Source: Flavobacteriales bacterium (GTDB taxonomy: Bacteria > Bacteroidota > Bacteroidia > Flavobacteriales > Flavobacteriaceae). Taken from it: a stretch of DNA of 23,579 nucleotides. The stretch spans positions 1-23,579 of the forward strand of contig WGAP01000179.1 of NCBI GenBank assembly GCA_015494775.1, read 5' to 3'. Numbering within the stretch: position 1 is the stretch's first letter; each line of letters starts with the position of its first letter. The notes under the pieces were generated by a model. That model saw only the letters and a list, made by a program, of their open reading frames with translations. It searched no databases and had not been told where the DNA came from. A program made the position numbers and the translations under genes. Shown piece after piece: positions 7,509-14,120 of the stretch.

Positions 7509-7833
7509 GGGCGCCCGGCCGCTCACGTTCGGGGCCCCGCCGGCGGGCAGATGCCCGCGCGACTTGCCTACGGCAATTCGCCGGCGCCTTCGGCGCCGCG
7601 GCGGGGCCACGGCCGCCGTTTCGCGCAACGGAGCACGCTCACGCCGGCCGTTCCTCACGTGCCGCCCGCCGGGCTGTCCGCTTATATTCGCCTTGGCGGA
7701 TGCCGTGGTTTTGCGCGGGCGCGCGTGCCGCGCGCCCGCGCCCGCCCGTGCGTGGGGCTTCCGCTGGGCGCCTCCGCCGGGCGGAAAACCATCGGCACCG
7801 CCGGCGGCTCATACCGCTCCCATCCCTGGCGCG
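7509..7833. repeat. GC-rich dispersed intergenic element A, copy 1
   Basis: A very GC-rich block shared with 16269-16553 in the same orientation. Blocks common to both are GGGCGCCC at the left end, about 80 bases from CGGGGCCCCGCCGGCGGGC to GCGGCGGGGCC with one gap, GGGCTGTCCGCT (7671-7682), a perfect 13-bp hairpin (7713-7741), CGTGCGTGGGGCTTCC, and CCGCTCCCATCCCTGGCGCG at the right end. This copy carries roughly 45 extra bases around 7610-7668. It contains further hairpins such as GGCGCC-TTC-GGCGCC. No conserved protein frame survives the differences. On the minus strand it reads GCGCCAGGGAT ... AGCGGACAGCCC, strings I associate with a widespread intergenic motif in Bacteroidota genomes. Confidence 0.85.
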
Positions 7834-7877
7834 GATTTAGTTATGAGTTTTGAGTTCTTAGTTTTGAGTTGATTTTT

Positions 7878-7938
7878 ATCGAAGCGACCGGAATGAATGG
7901 TGGTGGCTTCGATACACTGCGCCTTCGGCACAGCACTC
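7878..7938. repeat. Element B, degenerate copy
   Basis: Carries the inverted arms ATCGAAGCGACCGG ... CTTCGATACACTG and a terminal hairpin (CTGCGCC-TTC-GGCACAG) ending in CACTC, but lacks the left hairpin seen in the full copy at 7962. It lies between element A and the full copy of B. Confidence 0.65.
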
Positions 7939-7961
7939 AGCCACCTGTTTTGGAGGTCATT

Positions 7962-8042
7962 GAGTGATTTTTGCGAAGCAAAAATTGTATCGAAATGACC
8001 GGCCGGGGCTTCGATACACTGCTCACTGCGTTCGCAGCACTC
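7962..8042. repeat. Element B, full copy 1
   Basis: 81-bp structured repeat bounded by GAGTG and CACTC. Inside are a perfect hairpin TTTTTGC-GAA-GCAAAAA, the inverted pair GTATCGAA (7987-7994) and TTCGATAC (8010-8017), and a CTGCG-TT-CGCAG hairpin. Near-identical to 16566-16650. A further decayed trace (GAAGCGACCG ... GTCGATACACTCACTC) is visible at about 8074-8117. Confidence 0.85.
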
Positions 8043-8228
8043 GGCCACCAGTTTTGGAATTCACTGGATGTAATGAAGCGACCGTATAAAATGTGATGCC
8101 GTCGATACACTCACTCAGACACCGTTCTGTCGAAGTGCAATAAACCGCGTATCCACAACAACTAACGCTTGATTAGTTGCAAATGCTGTTAATTGTGGAT
8201 TCGCAACATGTAGCCCGAAAAGTCAATT
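8043..8228. other. Non-coding stretch with nested inverted repeat
   Basis: No plausible gene. It holds the decayed element B trace near 8074-8117 and a nested inverted repeat at 8151-8200. The outer arms are ATCCACAA (8151-8158) and TTGTGGAT (8193-8200). The inner arms CAACTAA (8159-8165) and TTAGTTG (8173-8179) stack directly on them, leaving 13 unpaired bases on one side. It sits about 30 bases past the stop of the minus-strand DUF6232-like gene, so it could form at the end of that transcript. Confidence 0.6.
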
Positions 8229-8660
8229 TTAACCCCGGCCTTGCATATGCATGGCCTTTGTTATGGCCTCATGGAGTTCGAATATGGCATCTCTTTCTCC
8301 CTGAATCTCCAATGATTTGACATTAGAGAACGAAATCCGAAGATAATAAGTCGGCTCCTCCTTTTCTATTTTCGGATTTTTATTAAAAAGCCATAACCCC
8401 AGCCCAATCAGCAAAACAATGGATGTAAAAACAATACTCCGTAGCCAAAAAAACAACAAAATCGCTCCAATCATTAAACTCAAACCACATCCCGATTTGC
8501 TTTGTTTGTCCTCGACGGCTTTCTTATAACGGCTTTCTTTCCATTCCGAATCATCATAGATGGCCATATCCGTTATTTGATTTATTTGATAAATCTCACT
8601 CCCACGCATAATGGTAGCCGGCGTAACTATGGTATTATTCGTTTCATACAATACATCCAT
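8229..8660 (-). CDS. DUF6232-like small membrane protein
   Basis: 143 residues, function unknown. The N-terminal third has the pattern of DUF6232 proteins: TPATIMRGSEIYQINQITDM, a short strand-rich segment in which the protein's own setting is tied to an ATI..G..xY.I.NIT-type motif. A double hydrophobic stretch follows at about 58-93 (LSLMIGAILLFFWL and VLLIGLGLWLF), then a C-terminal part with YYLRISFSNVKSLEIQGERD. The family often occurs as small stand-alone genes; no partner is evident. The region is AT-rich compared with neighbouring core genes. The start at 8660 is the first ATG; no promoter match was found upstream. Confidence 0.65.
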   Translation of the reverse strand: MDVLYETNNTIVTPATIMRGSEIYQINQITDMAIYDDSEWKESRYKKAVEDKQSKSGCGLSLMIGAILLFFWLRSIVFTSIVLLIGLGLWLFNKNPKIEKEEPTYYLRISFSNVKSLEIQGERDAIFELHEAITKAMHMQGRG

Positions 8661-8702
8661 TGCAATAAAGATCTGGTCAGGGTGGATAATAAAGGCAGCG
8701 GG

Positions 8703-8894
8703 TTAATTTCTTACAAAAATGGCCAGGTAGATAATACCTTTGGATGCAAAGACAGGGCATCCCGTTTTTTCCACTTGCATCACCGAATGGAAGTGATAGC
8801 CCTCTTTGGCATTGGCATTCAGGGTACTTTCAAGGTTCTTAATGTCCGAATTGGTGAAACTGGCACCGAGTTGAACGATTTTGTAAGTTTTCAT
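8703..8894 (-). CDS. DUF4177-like small protein
   Basis: 63 residues, beginning MKTYKIVQLGASFTN and containing NLESTLNANAKEGYHFHSV, then a closing strand IIYLAIFVRN. This matches the layout of DUF4177 proteins: an N-terminal YKVVQ strand, an amphipathic helix ending AKEGWxLHSV, and a C-terminal strand. Function is unknown. A longer in-frame start at 8927 would overlap the yidD-like gene and adds no conserved sequence, so the ATG at 8894 is preferred. It lies 13 bases after the stop of the yidD-like gene and 42 bases ahead of the DUF6232-like gene, so these three may share a transcript. Confidence 0.7.
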   Translation of the reverse strand: MKTYKIVQLGASFTNSDIKNLESTLNANAKEGYHFHSVMQVEKTGCPVFASKGIIYLAIFVRN

Positions 8895-8907
8895 GATGTA
8901 TAAATTT

Positions 8908-9309
8908 TTAAAGGTTAGTAGTTTCAATAAGTTCCCGTAATTCTTCCGGCAAATCCAATCCTCCGTTATGGTAGTTGCATCTTTTCAATCTTTTCAAAGT
9001 TTCACGTGTTGCTTTCCAAAATCCGTATTTACGGAACGCCAATTCGGAAAAATGCGAACAGCTTGGATCATAAACGCACCGGTTCCCCAATTTTCGTGAC
9101 CAATGTTTTTGATAATAACGTATAAGCATGATTACCCATTTGCGCCAAAAAGCAAGTCCGGATAATGGCAAAGCTTCTATTTGCGCATCCAATGGTGTTT
9201 TAACATAAAACAGTCGATAAAGCAAAACCTGATTTTCGGGATCCGCTTCAATATGGCTGAAATCCTTTTCGAAACTAATCTCTTGTGGATATTTTGTTAT
9301 TTTGTTCAT
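8908..9309 (-). CDS. yidD: YidD-family membrane protein insertion efficiency factor
   Basis: 133 residues. The C-terminal part (about 60-120) is a clear YidD domain: MLIRYYQKHWSRKLGNRCVYDPSC (shortened here) then SHFSELAFRKYG and RLKRCNYHNGG, with the three conserved cysteines at 78, 84 and 111. YidD is a small amphipathic inner-membrane-associated protein that helps YidC insert proteins. The first 60 residues have no counterpart in the usual 70-90 residue family members. The ATG at 9309 is chosen; another at 9384 would add 25 residues (MIFGKSKEYCSANW...) without recognisable content. The gene is not beside rnpA or yidC, its common location in other phyla. Confidence 0.85.
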   Translation of the reverse strand: MNKITKYPQEISFEKDFSHIEADPENQVLLYRLFYVKTPLDAQIEALPLSGLAFWRKWVIMLIRYYQKHWSRKLGNRCVYDPSCSHFSELAFRKYGFWKATRETLKRLKRCNYHNGGLDLPEELRELIETTNL

Positions 9310-9401
9310 TTTCTTCTTGAAAAGAATCGAATTTTCCTGGCTCCAATTCGCTGAACAATATTCTTTACTTTTTCCGAAAATCAAAAAGAATAATGAAAAA
9401 T

Positions 9402-9415
9402 ACCGATTATTCGGT
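9402..9415. repeat. Small hairpin in the divergent yidD upstream region
   Basis: ACCGA-TTAT-TCGGT flanked by A-run on the left and T-run on the right. It lies between the yidD-like gene and the divergent gene at 9559. It could be an operator or a leftover terminator; only the symmetry supports it. Confidence 0.3.
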
Positions 9416-9518
9416 GATTTTTAGACCCAAATTGAAATATCCTTTTCATAAAAGCGAATAATTTCATCAAAATATCGCGGAGTATCATTATTTCTTTACA
9501 AACATTAAAATTGAAGAA

Positions 9519-9526
9519 TAAATTTG
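9519..9526 (+). promoter_or_regulatory. -7 element (TAAATTTG) for the 9559 gene
   Basis: TAAATTTG fits TAnnTTTG exactly and ends 32 bases before the ATG at 9559. No good -33 TTTG is visible at the right distance, and the region is AT-rich, so a chance match is possible. Confidence 0.45.
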
Positions 9527-9558
9527 AACCAAACACAATCAAACCAATTTTACAAATT

Positions 9559-10032
9559 ATGACAGCAAAACGAGATTTATTCGATCCGCATTATTGGAAT
9601 GAATGGGAAGGCGAAAATTTCACACTAATTTTTCCCGAAGATTGGGACTTAATGGAGCCGTTTTTACCTGCCATGAAATTTATGGCCATTGCTTCCGACA
9701 ACTATGATTATGGTGCGTCGGTGGGCGTGAGTGTAGCCAATCAAACGGATGGACTATCCGTTGAAGAACAAATGGAACAATACAAAAAGAACATGCCTAT
9801 GTTTGTTGCGGACATAGACAACGTTAATATCCAAAAAAATACTGATGAACATTTGGATTTTTATAAAGCAACTTATACAGGTACCATTGATGATGTATTG
9901 GTTCAATTTGAACAATATTTGTGGTTCGTTTGTAATAAACTCATAACACTGAGTTTTACTCATACCATGAACCCTCCCGAAGAATTCCAAAACATCAAAG
10001 AAATTATTTTTCTTGCATTTAAAATTAAATAG
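9559..10032 (+). CDS. Unknown protein, possibly PsbP/DcrB-like fold
   Basis: 157 residues, starting MTAKRDLFDPHYWNEWEG. No signal peptide or membrane segment. The order of features is FTLIFPEDWDLMEP near the start, alternating strands (ASVGVSVANQT), a helix (VEEQMEQYKKNMP), then YKATYTGTIDDVLVQFEQYLWFVCNKLITLSFTH and a closing helix EFQNIKEIIFLAF. This resembles the DUF1795/DcrB/PsbP pattern (FxxxxPxxW ... QYLxxxxNKLIxLSFxxxxxxF...I..SF). The match is by eye and could be wrong. A TTG at 9511 is in frame, but the ATG at 9559 fits the -7 element better. It stands alone and divergent from yidD, in an AT-rich stretch. Confidence 0.65.
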   Translation: MTAKRDLFDPHYWNEWEGENFTLIFPEDWDLMEPFLPAMKFMAIASDNYDYGASVGVSVANQTDGLSVEEQMEQYKKNMPMFVADIDNVNIQKNTDEHLDFYKATYTGTIDDVLVQFEQYLWFVCNKLITLSFTHTMNPPEEFQNIKEIIFLAFKIK

Positions 10033-10120
10033 ATAATTTTAAGAACTAACAAGTCTCGTTCAAATTACCCTTATCCTTTTCGATTAAAATGGCGGGGAAC
10101 CCAAAAACTGACATCCAACA

Positions 10121-10151
10121 TTTGAACTTGATGCCGGAAGCCCTATTTTTA
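10121..10151 (+). promoter_or_regulatory. Probable promoter of malate dehydrogenase
   Basis: TTTG at 10121-10124, 19 bases, then TATTTTTA at 10144-10151, one base off TAnnTTTG. The ATG follows 17 bases later. Spacing matches the Bacteroidota housekeeping promoter. Confidence 0.55.
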
Positions 10152-10168
10152 AGCAAAATTCATCCGTT

Positions 10169-11110
10169 ATGAGCAAAAAAGTAACCATCATCGGCGCCGG
10201 CAACGTGGGCGCAACCGTTGCCAACGTATTGGCCAGCAAAAACATAGTGGGAGACATCGTGCTCCTCGACATCAAACCCGGATTGGCCGAAGGCAAAGCG
10301 TTGGACATTTGGGAATCTTCGCACATCAACTATTTCGATACCCGCGTCCACGGCTATACCGACGATTATTCCAAAACCGCCAATTCCGACGTGGTGGTCA
10401 TCACCTCGGGCCTGCCGCGCAAACCCGGCATGAGCCGCGACGACCTGATAGGCACCAATGCCAAAATCGTTAAATCCGTAGCCGAAAAGGCCTACGAATA
10501 TTCACCCGATGCCATCTACATCATCGTGTCCAACCCCTTGGACGTGATGACCTACACGGCTTACCTGACCACCGGCTTGCCGCGCGAACGCGTTTTCGGT
10601 ATGGCCGGCGTGCTCGACACGGGACGCTTCGAAGCTTTTATCGCCGAAGCACTCCACGTTTCGCCCAAGGATGTTACGGCCCTGCTCATGGGCGGCCATG
10701 GCGACACGATGGTTCCGCTGCCGCGTTATACCACCGTTTCGGGCATTCCGCTTACCGAACTGATGGATGCCGACACCATCCAACGCCTGGTGGAACGCAC
10801 CCAAAAAGGCGGTGGCGAAATCGTTAAGCTCCTGGGCACTTCCGCTTGGTATGCGCCCGGCGCCGCCGTGGCACAAATGGTGGAAGCCGTGATTGTGGAC
10901 TCGCACCGCGTCATGCCCGTGTGCGTCATGCTCGACGGCGAATACGGACTCAAAGACGTAGCCCTCGGCGTGCCGGTCAAATTGGGCCAAAACGGTGTGG
11001 AACAAATCATCGAAGTGGATTTGAACGATGACGAGAAAAAACTCCTGCACCGCTCCTACGAACACGTGCGCGAAGTGATGCAAGTGCTCGACGATCTGAA
11101 ACTGTTCTAA
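10169..11110 (+). CDS. mdh: Malate dehydrogenase (NAD, LDH-like type)
   Basis: 313-residue malate dehydrogenase that interconverts malate and oxaloacetate in the TCA cycle. The Rossmann glycine motif GAGNVG is at 9-14, and Asp34 at the end of the second strand indicates NAD rather than NADP. Substrate-binding arginines are Arg84 (in SGLPRKPGMSR, the position that separates malate from lactate enzymes), Arg90 and Arg153. The catalytic pair is Asp150 and His177 (in MGGHGDTM). Length and motifs fit the tetrameric LDH-like MDH common in Bacteroidota. It is monocistronic: its own promoter lies upstream and a rho-independent terminator downstream. Confidence 0.97.
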   Translation: MSKKVTIIGAGNVGATVANVLASKNIVGDIVLLDIKPGLAEGKALDIWESSHINYFDTRVHGYTDDYSKTANSDVVVITSGLPRKPGMSRDDLIGTNAKIVKSVAEKAYEYSPDAIYIIVSNPLDVMTYTAYLTTGLPRERVFGMAGVLDTGRFEAFIAEALHVSPKDVTALLMGGHGDTMVPLPRYTTVSGIPLTELMDADTIQRLVERTQKGGGEIVKLLGTSAWYAPGAAVAQMVEAVIVDSHRVMPVCVMLDGEYGLKDVALGVPVKLGQNGVEQIIEVDLNDDEKKLLHRSYEHVREVMQVLDDLKLF

Positions 11111-11137
11111 CCGGTTCTCCTACGGTTAACCCTATGA

Positions 11138-11169
11138 ATCCCGGATATGAATAATGTCCGGGATTTTTT
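11138..11169 (+). terminator. Rho-independent terminator after mdh
   Basis: ATCCCGGA (11138-11145) pairs with TCCGGGAT (11157-11164) across an 11-base loop, followed directly by a run of six T. It begins 28 bases after the mdh stop. Confidence 0.85.
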
Positions 11170-11225
11170 GTTTGTGTTAATTTAATGAAGATATGGAAAC
11201 CCATTTTCCCACAAACCGCCATCCC

Positions 11226-11259
11226 TTTGTTCGTGCTCGGCGTTTTTTCCCTATTTTTG
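11226..11259 (+). promoter_or_regulatory. Probable promoter of the TonB receptor operon
   Basis: TTTG at 11226-11229, 22 bases, then TATTTTTG at 11252-11259, an exact TAnnTTTG. The preferred ATG lies 35 bases downstream at 11295. The site falls inside a longer in-frame extension, another reason to reject the upstream start at 11193. Confidence 0.55.
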
Positions 11260-11294
11260 TCCGTGAACCGAAAAATCTAAATATCTACACTCCG

Positions 11295-14099
11295 ATGAAA
11301 AAACTTCGCTTATTATTTCTGCTCTTGCTTCCGTTGGGAATTTATGCACAAAATACCGGAAGCATCCGCGGAACGGTAAAGGATGCGCAAACCGGTCAAG
11401 CGCTGTCCGGCGTGGATGTGCGGATCAAAAACGGCCCGCAATCCGCCCGCACCGACGACCAGGGCCGGTTCGTGCTGGAACAAGTGCCTGCCGGCATAAA
11501 TCAAGTGGTGTTTAGCAAGGACGGCTATACTACCTTTGAAGTGCAAGCCACCGTCCAAGCGGGTCAAACGCTGGATTTGGGCACCGTTGAACTTTGGCCT
11601 TCGACCGATGTCGTCAGTGATTTGGGCGTCATTTCCCTGTCCGACCAGGATTTGCAAACCGATGAAGAATCGGCCGAAAACGTTTCGGGACTTCTGCATT
11701 CGGGTATGGATGCCTTCCAACGGGCCGCCTCCTTCCAGTTTGGCAATGCCCGGTTCAGTATGCGCGGTCTCGATGCCCGCTATTCCACGGTTTACTTCAA
11801 CGGTATTCCGATGAACCAACTCTATGACGGCCGCCCGCAGTGGTCGGCTTGGGGCGGATTGAACGATGTGCTCCGTGCCCGCGAAATGTATCCCGCCCTG
11901 ATGGCCAACGATTACGGCATCGGCGGATTTCTGGGCGGCGTCAACTACAACGTCAAGGCCTCCGACATCCGCAAAACCACCAAAATATCCTATGCCATCA
12001 CCAACCGCAGCTATCGCCACCGGCTTATGGCTTCTTACGCCAGCGGGTTGCAAAAAAACGGTTGGGCTTATGCCTTCCTGATTTCGGCACGTTATGCCAA
12101 CAGGGGGTATTATCCGGGCACGTTCTATGATGCCCAGAGCGTTCTTGCCGCCGTGGAAAAACGACTGAGCAAAAAACACAGTCTGAACCTTACCGTATTT
12201 GCCACGCCCAACAAACGCGGAAAATCATCGCCCAACACCGCCGAAGTTTACGACCTCAAAGGCGACCGCTACAATGCCTATTGGGGAGTGCAAGACGGCA
12301 AAACCCGCAATGCGCGCGTCAAAAAACTCTGCGCGCCCACCATTATGCTCACGCACAATTGGCAAATCAACATGAATTCCTCCCTGGAAACCTCCGTGGC
12401 CGTGGGCAAACTCAAAACCGCCAACAGTCGTATCGGTTACTACAATGCCAACAATCCCGACCCTACCTACTATCGCTATTTGCCCAGTTATTGGCTCTCG
12501 CGCGACAATCTGCCCGAAGCGGCCAATCACTACGCGGATTTTCTCCAATACGGCCAAATCGATTGGGATGCCCTCTATGCGGCCAACCGCACCAACACGG
12601 CCGACGACGGTAGTGCCCGTTATTACCTCTACGATGATGTAACCGATGATAAATGGCTGCGTTTCAATACCAATTACAACCGCCGTTTTTCGGACAAATT
12701 CACCTTCGATGCGGTCATCAATGCACAGGCATTTGGTTCCGAAGGTTATGCCAAAATGAACGATTTGCTCGGTGCGCCCTTTTTCTACGACAAAAACCCC
12801 TATGCCGAGCCGGGCTTCGAAGACAACGACCTGAACAATCCCGACCGTAAAGTAAACGAAGGTGATAAATTTTCCTACCATTACCTGATCAACGGCTTTA
12901 AATGGAACGGATTTGTCCAAGGGCAATATTTCTCACGTTCGCTCGACCTTTATGCCGCTTTGGCCTTCGGCCAAACCGCCTACCAACGCGACGGACTTTA
13001 CAAAAATCCCCTCTTTGCCGATTCCGACGGCAAATCCGGTGAGCTACGATTCAATGAATATGCCGTTAAGGCCGGCGCCGTGTTCAAGCTCAGCGGACGC
13101 CACCTTATCACCACCAACCTGTTGATTCAATCCAAGGCCCCCGACCTGAAAAATGCGTTCTACAACGCACGCGTCAGTAATGACCCCACACCGGGCCTTG
13201 CCTCCGAGCAATTGGGCGGATTCGATATTTCCTACATTTATCGTTCGCCATACCTCAAAACCCGGCTTACGGCCTACGTAACCCAATCGCAAAACTATAC
13301 CGAAATCCAACGCTTTTTTGCCGAAGGCATTTCGCTCAACGGTGTGCAGGGCATTCCGTCCAACATCAACGGAAACGCCTTTTTCCTTACCCAAATCGTT
13401 TCGGGCGAAGCCCGCTACTACGAAGGATTGGAATTCGGCCTCGAAGCCCAACTTTCGCCCACATGGAAAGCCACGGCCGCCGCAGCCGTGGGTCGTCATA
13501 TCTACGCCGGCAACCCCAACGTTTATGTGGCTTCCGACCTGTTCGACGCCACCTACCTGGGCAAAAGTTACCTGAGCGGTTACCGCCTGGCCAACGGCCC
13601 GCAGCAAGCATATAGCGTCGGGCTGGAATACCGCAGTCCGCATTACTGGTTTGCCGGAATGAATCTGAATTATTTCAACCAAAACTACATTAGCGTAAGT
13701 CCCATCCTGCGTACTTCGCGCTTCTACACCGATCCCAACCTCAACGAACCCTACGGCGATATTCAAGATTACCGCGGACACGACAATTGGGACATTCCCG
13801 CCGTCAACGGCGAAATACTGAGCGATTTGCTCCGCCAGGAAAAACTCGCCTCGGCCTTCCATGTGAATTTCATCGGCGGTAAATCCTGGAAAGTGCACAA
13901 GTATTACATCGGACTTTTTGTGCTGGCCAACAACCTGCTCAACGACATCACGCCAACGGGCGGCTTCGAACAATCGCGCAAAGCCAGTTATCCCGATTTG
14001 TATGTGGACAAAAAAATCAATCCCGTTCCGGTATTCGGCAACAAATACTGGATGAGCTACGGACGCAACTATTTTGTGATGCTCAGCATTCGTATGTAA
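11295..14099 (+). CDS. TonB-dependent receptor with carboxypeptidase-regulatory-like domain
   Basis: 934-residue outer membrane receptor. A signal peptide covers 1-18 (MKKLRLLFLLLLPLGIYA, cut before QNTG). A CarboxypepD_reg-like beta-sandwich lies at about 22-105 (GSIRGTVKDAQTGQALSGVDV). The plug domain spans about 120-240 with RFSMRGLDARYSTVYFNG and the surrounding GLLHSGMDAFQRAASF. The rest is a 22-strand-type barrel rich in aromatic residues. Such receptors import a ligand across the outer membrane using TonB energy. The substrate is unknown: no SusD is adjacent, and the next gene is a DUF5689 lipoprotein 21 bases away, so they are likely co-transcribed. An upstream ATG at 11193 would bury the signal peptide, so it is not used. 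Confidence 0.92.
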   Translation: MKKLRLLFLLLLPLGIYAQNTGSIRGTVKDAQTGQALSGVDVRIKNGPQSARTDDQGRFVLEQVPAGINQVVFSKDGYTTFEVQATVQAGQTLDLGTVELWPSTDVVSDLGVISLSDQDLQTDEESAENVSGLLHSGMDAFQRAASFQFGNARFSMRGLDARYSTVYFNGIPMNQLYDGRPQWSAWGGLNDVLRAREMYPALMANDYGIGGFLGGVNYNVKASDIRKTTKISYAITNRSYRHRLMASYASGLQKNGWAYAFLISARYANRGYYPGTFYDAQSVLAAVEKRLSKKHSLNLTVFATPNKRGKSSPNTAEVYDLKGDRYNAYWGVQDGKTRNARVKKLCAPTIMLTHNWQINMNSSLETSVAVGKLKTANSRIGYYNANNPDPTYYRYLPSYWLSRDNLPEAANHYADFLQYGQIDWDALYAANRTNTADDGSARYYLYDDVTDDKWLRFNTNYNRRFSDKFTFDAVINAQAFGSEGYAKMNDLLGAPFFYDKNPYAEPGFEDNDLNNPDRKVNEGDKFSYHYLINGFKWNGFVQGQYFSRSLDLYAALAFGQTAYQRDGLYKNPLFADSDGKSGELRFNEYAVKAGAVFKLSGRHLITTNLLIQSKAPDLKNAFYNARVSNDPTPGLASEQLGGFDISYIYRSPYLKTRLTAYVTQSQNYTEIQRFFAEGISLNGVQGIPSNINGNAFFLTQIVSGEARYYEGLEFGLEAQLSPTWKATAAAAVGRHIYAGNPNVYVASDLFDATYLGKSYLSGYRLANGPQQAYSVGLEYRSPHYWFAGMNLNYFNQNYISVSPILRTSRFYTDPNLNEPYGDIQDYRGHDNWDIPAVNGEILSDLLRQEKLASAFHVNFIGGKSWKVHKYYIGLFVLANNLLNDITPTGGFEQSRKASYPDLYVDKKINPVPVFGNKYWMSYGRNYFVMLSIRM

Positions 14100-14120
14100 A
14101 ACCTTTAATCAACCAAGCAA

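Noticed and set aside
7418..7872. Three overlapping plus-strand frames of 102-140 codons in element A
   Set aside because: All three frames are open only because the sequence is GC-rich; the products are Arg/Pro/Ala-rich and not conserved between the two copies of the element.
7809..8048. 79-codon minus-strand frame beginning MAECCERSEQCIEA
   Set aside because: It is the translation of element B copies and element A edge. A similar peptide arises at the second locus from the same repeat, so it reflects the repeat rather than a gene.
7401..8228. Possible CRISPR array or retron RNA in the repeat-rich gap
   Set aside because: Repeats are not regularly spaced with unique spacers, and no cas gene or reverse transcriptase is nearby.
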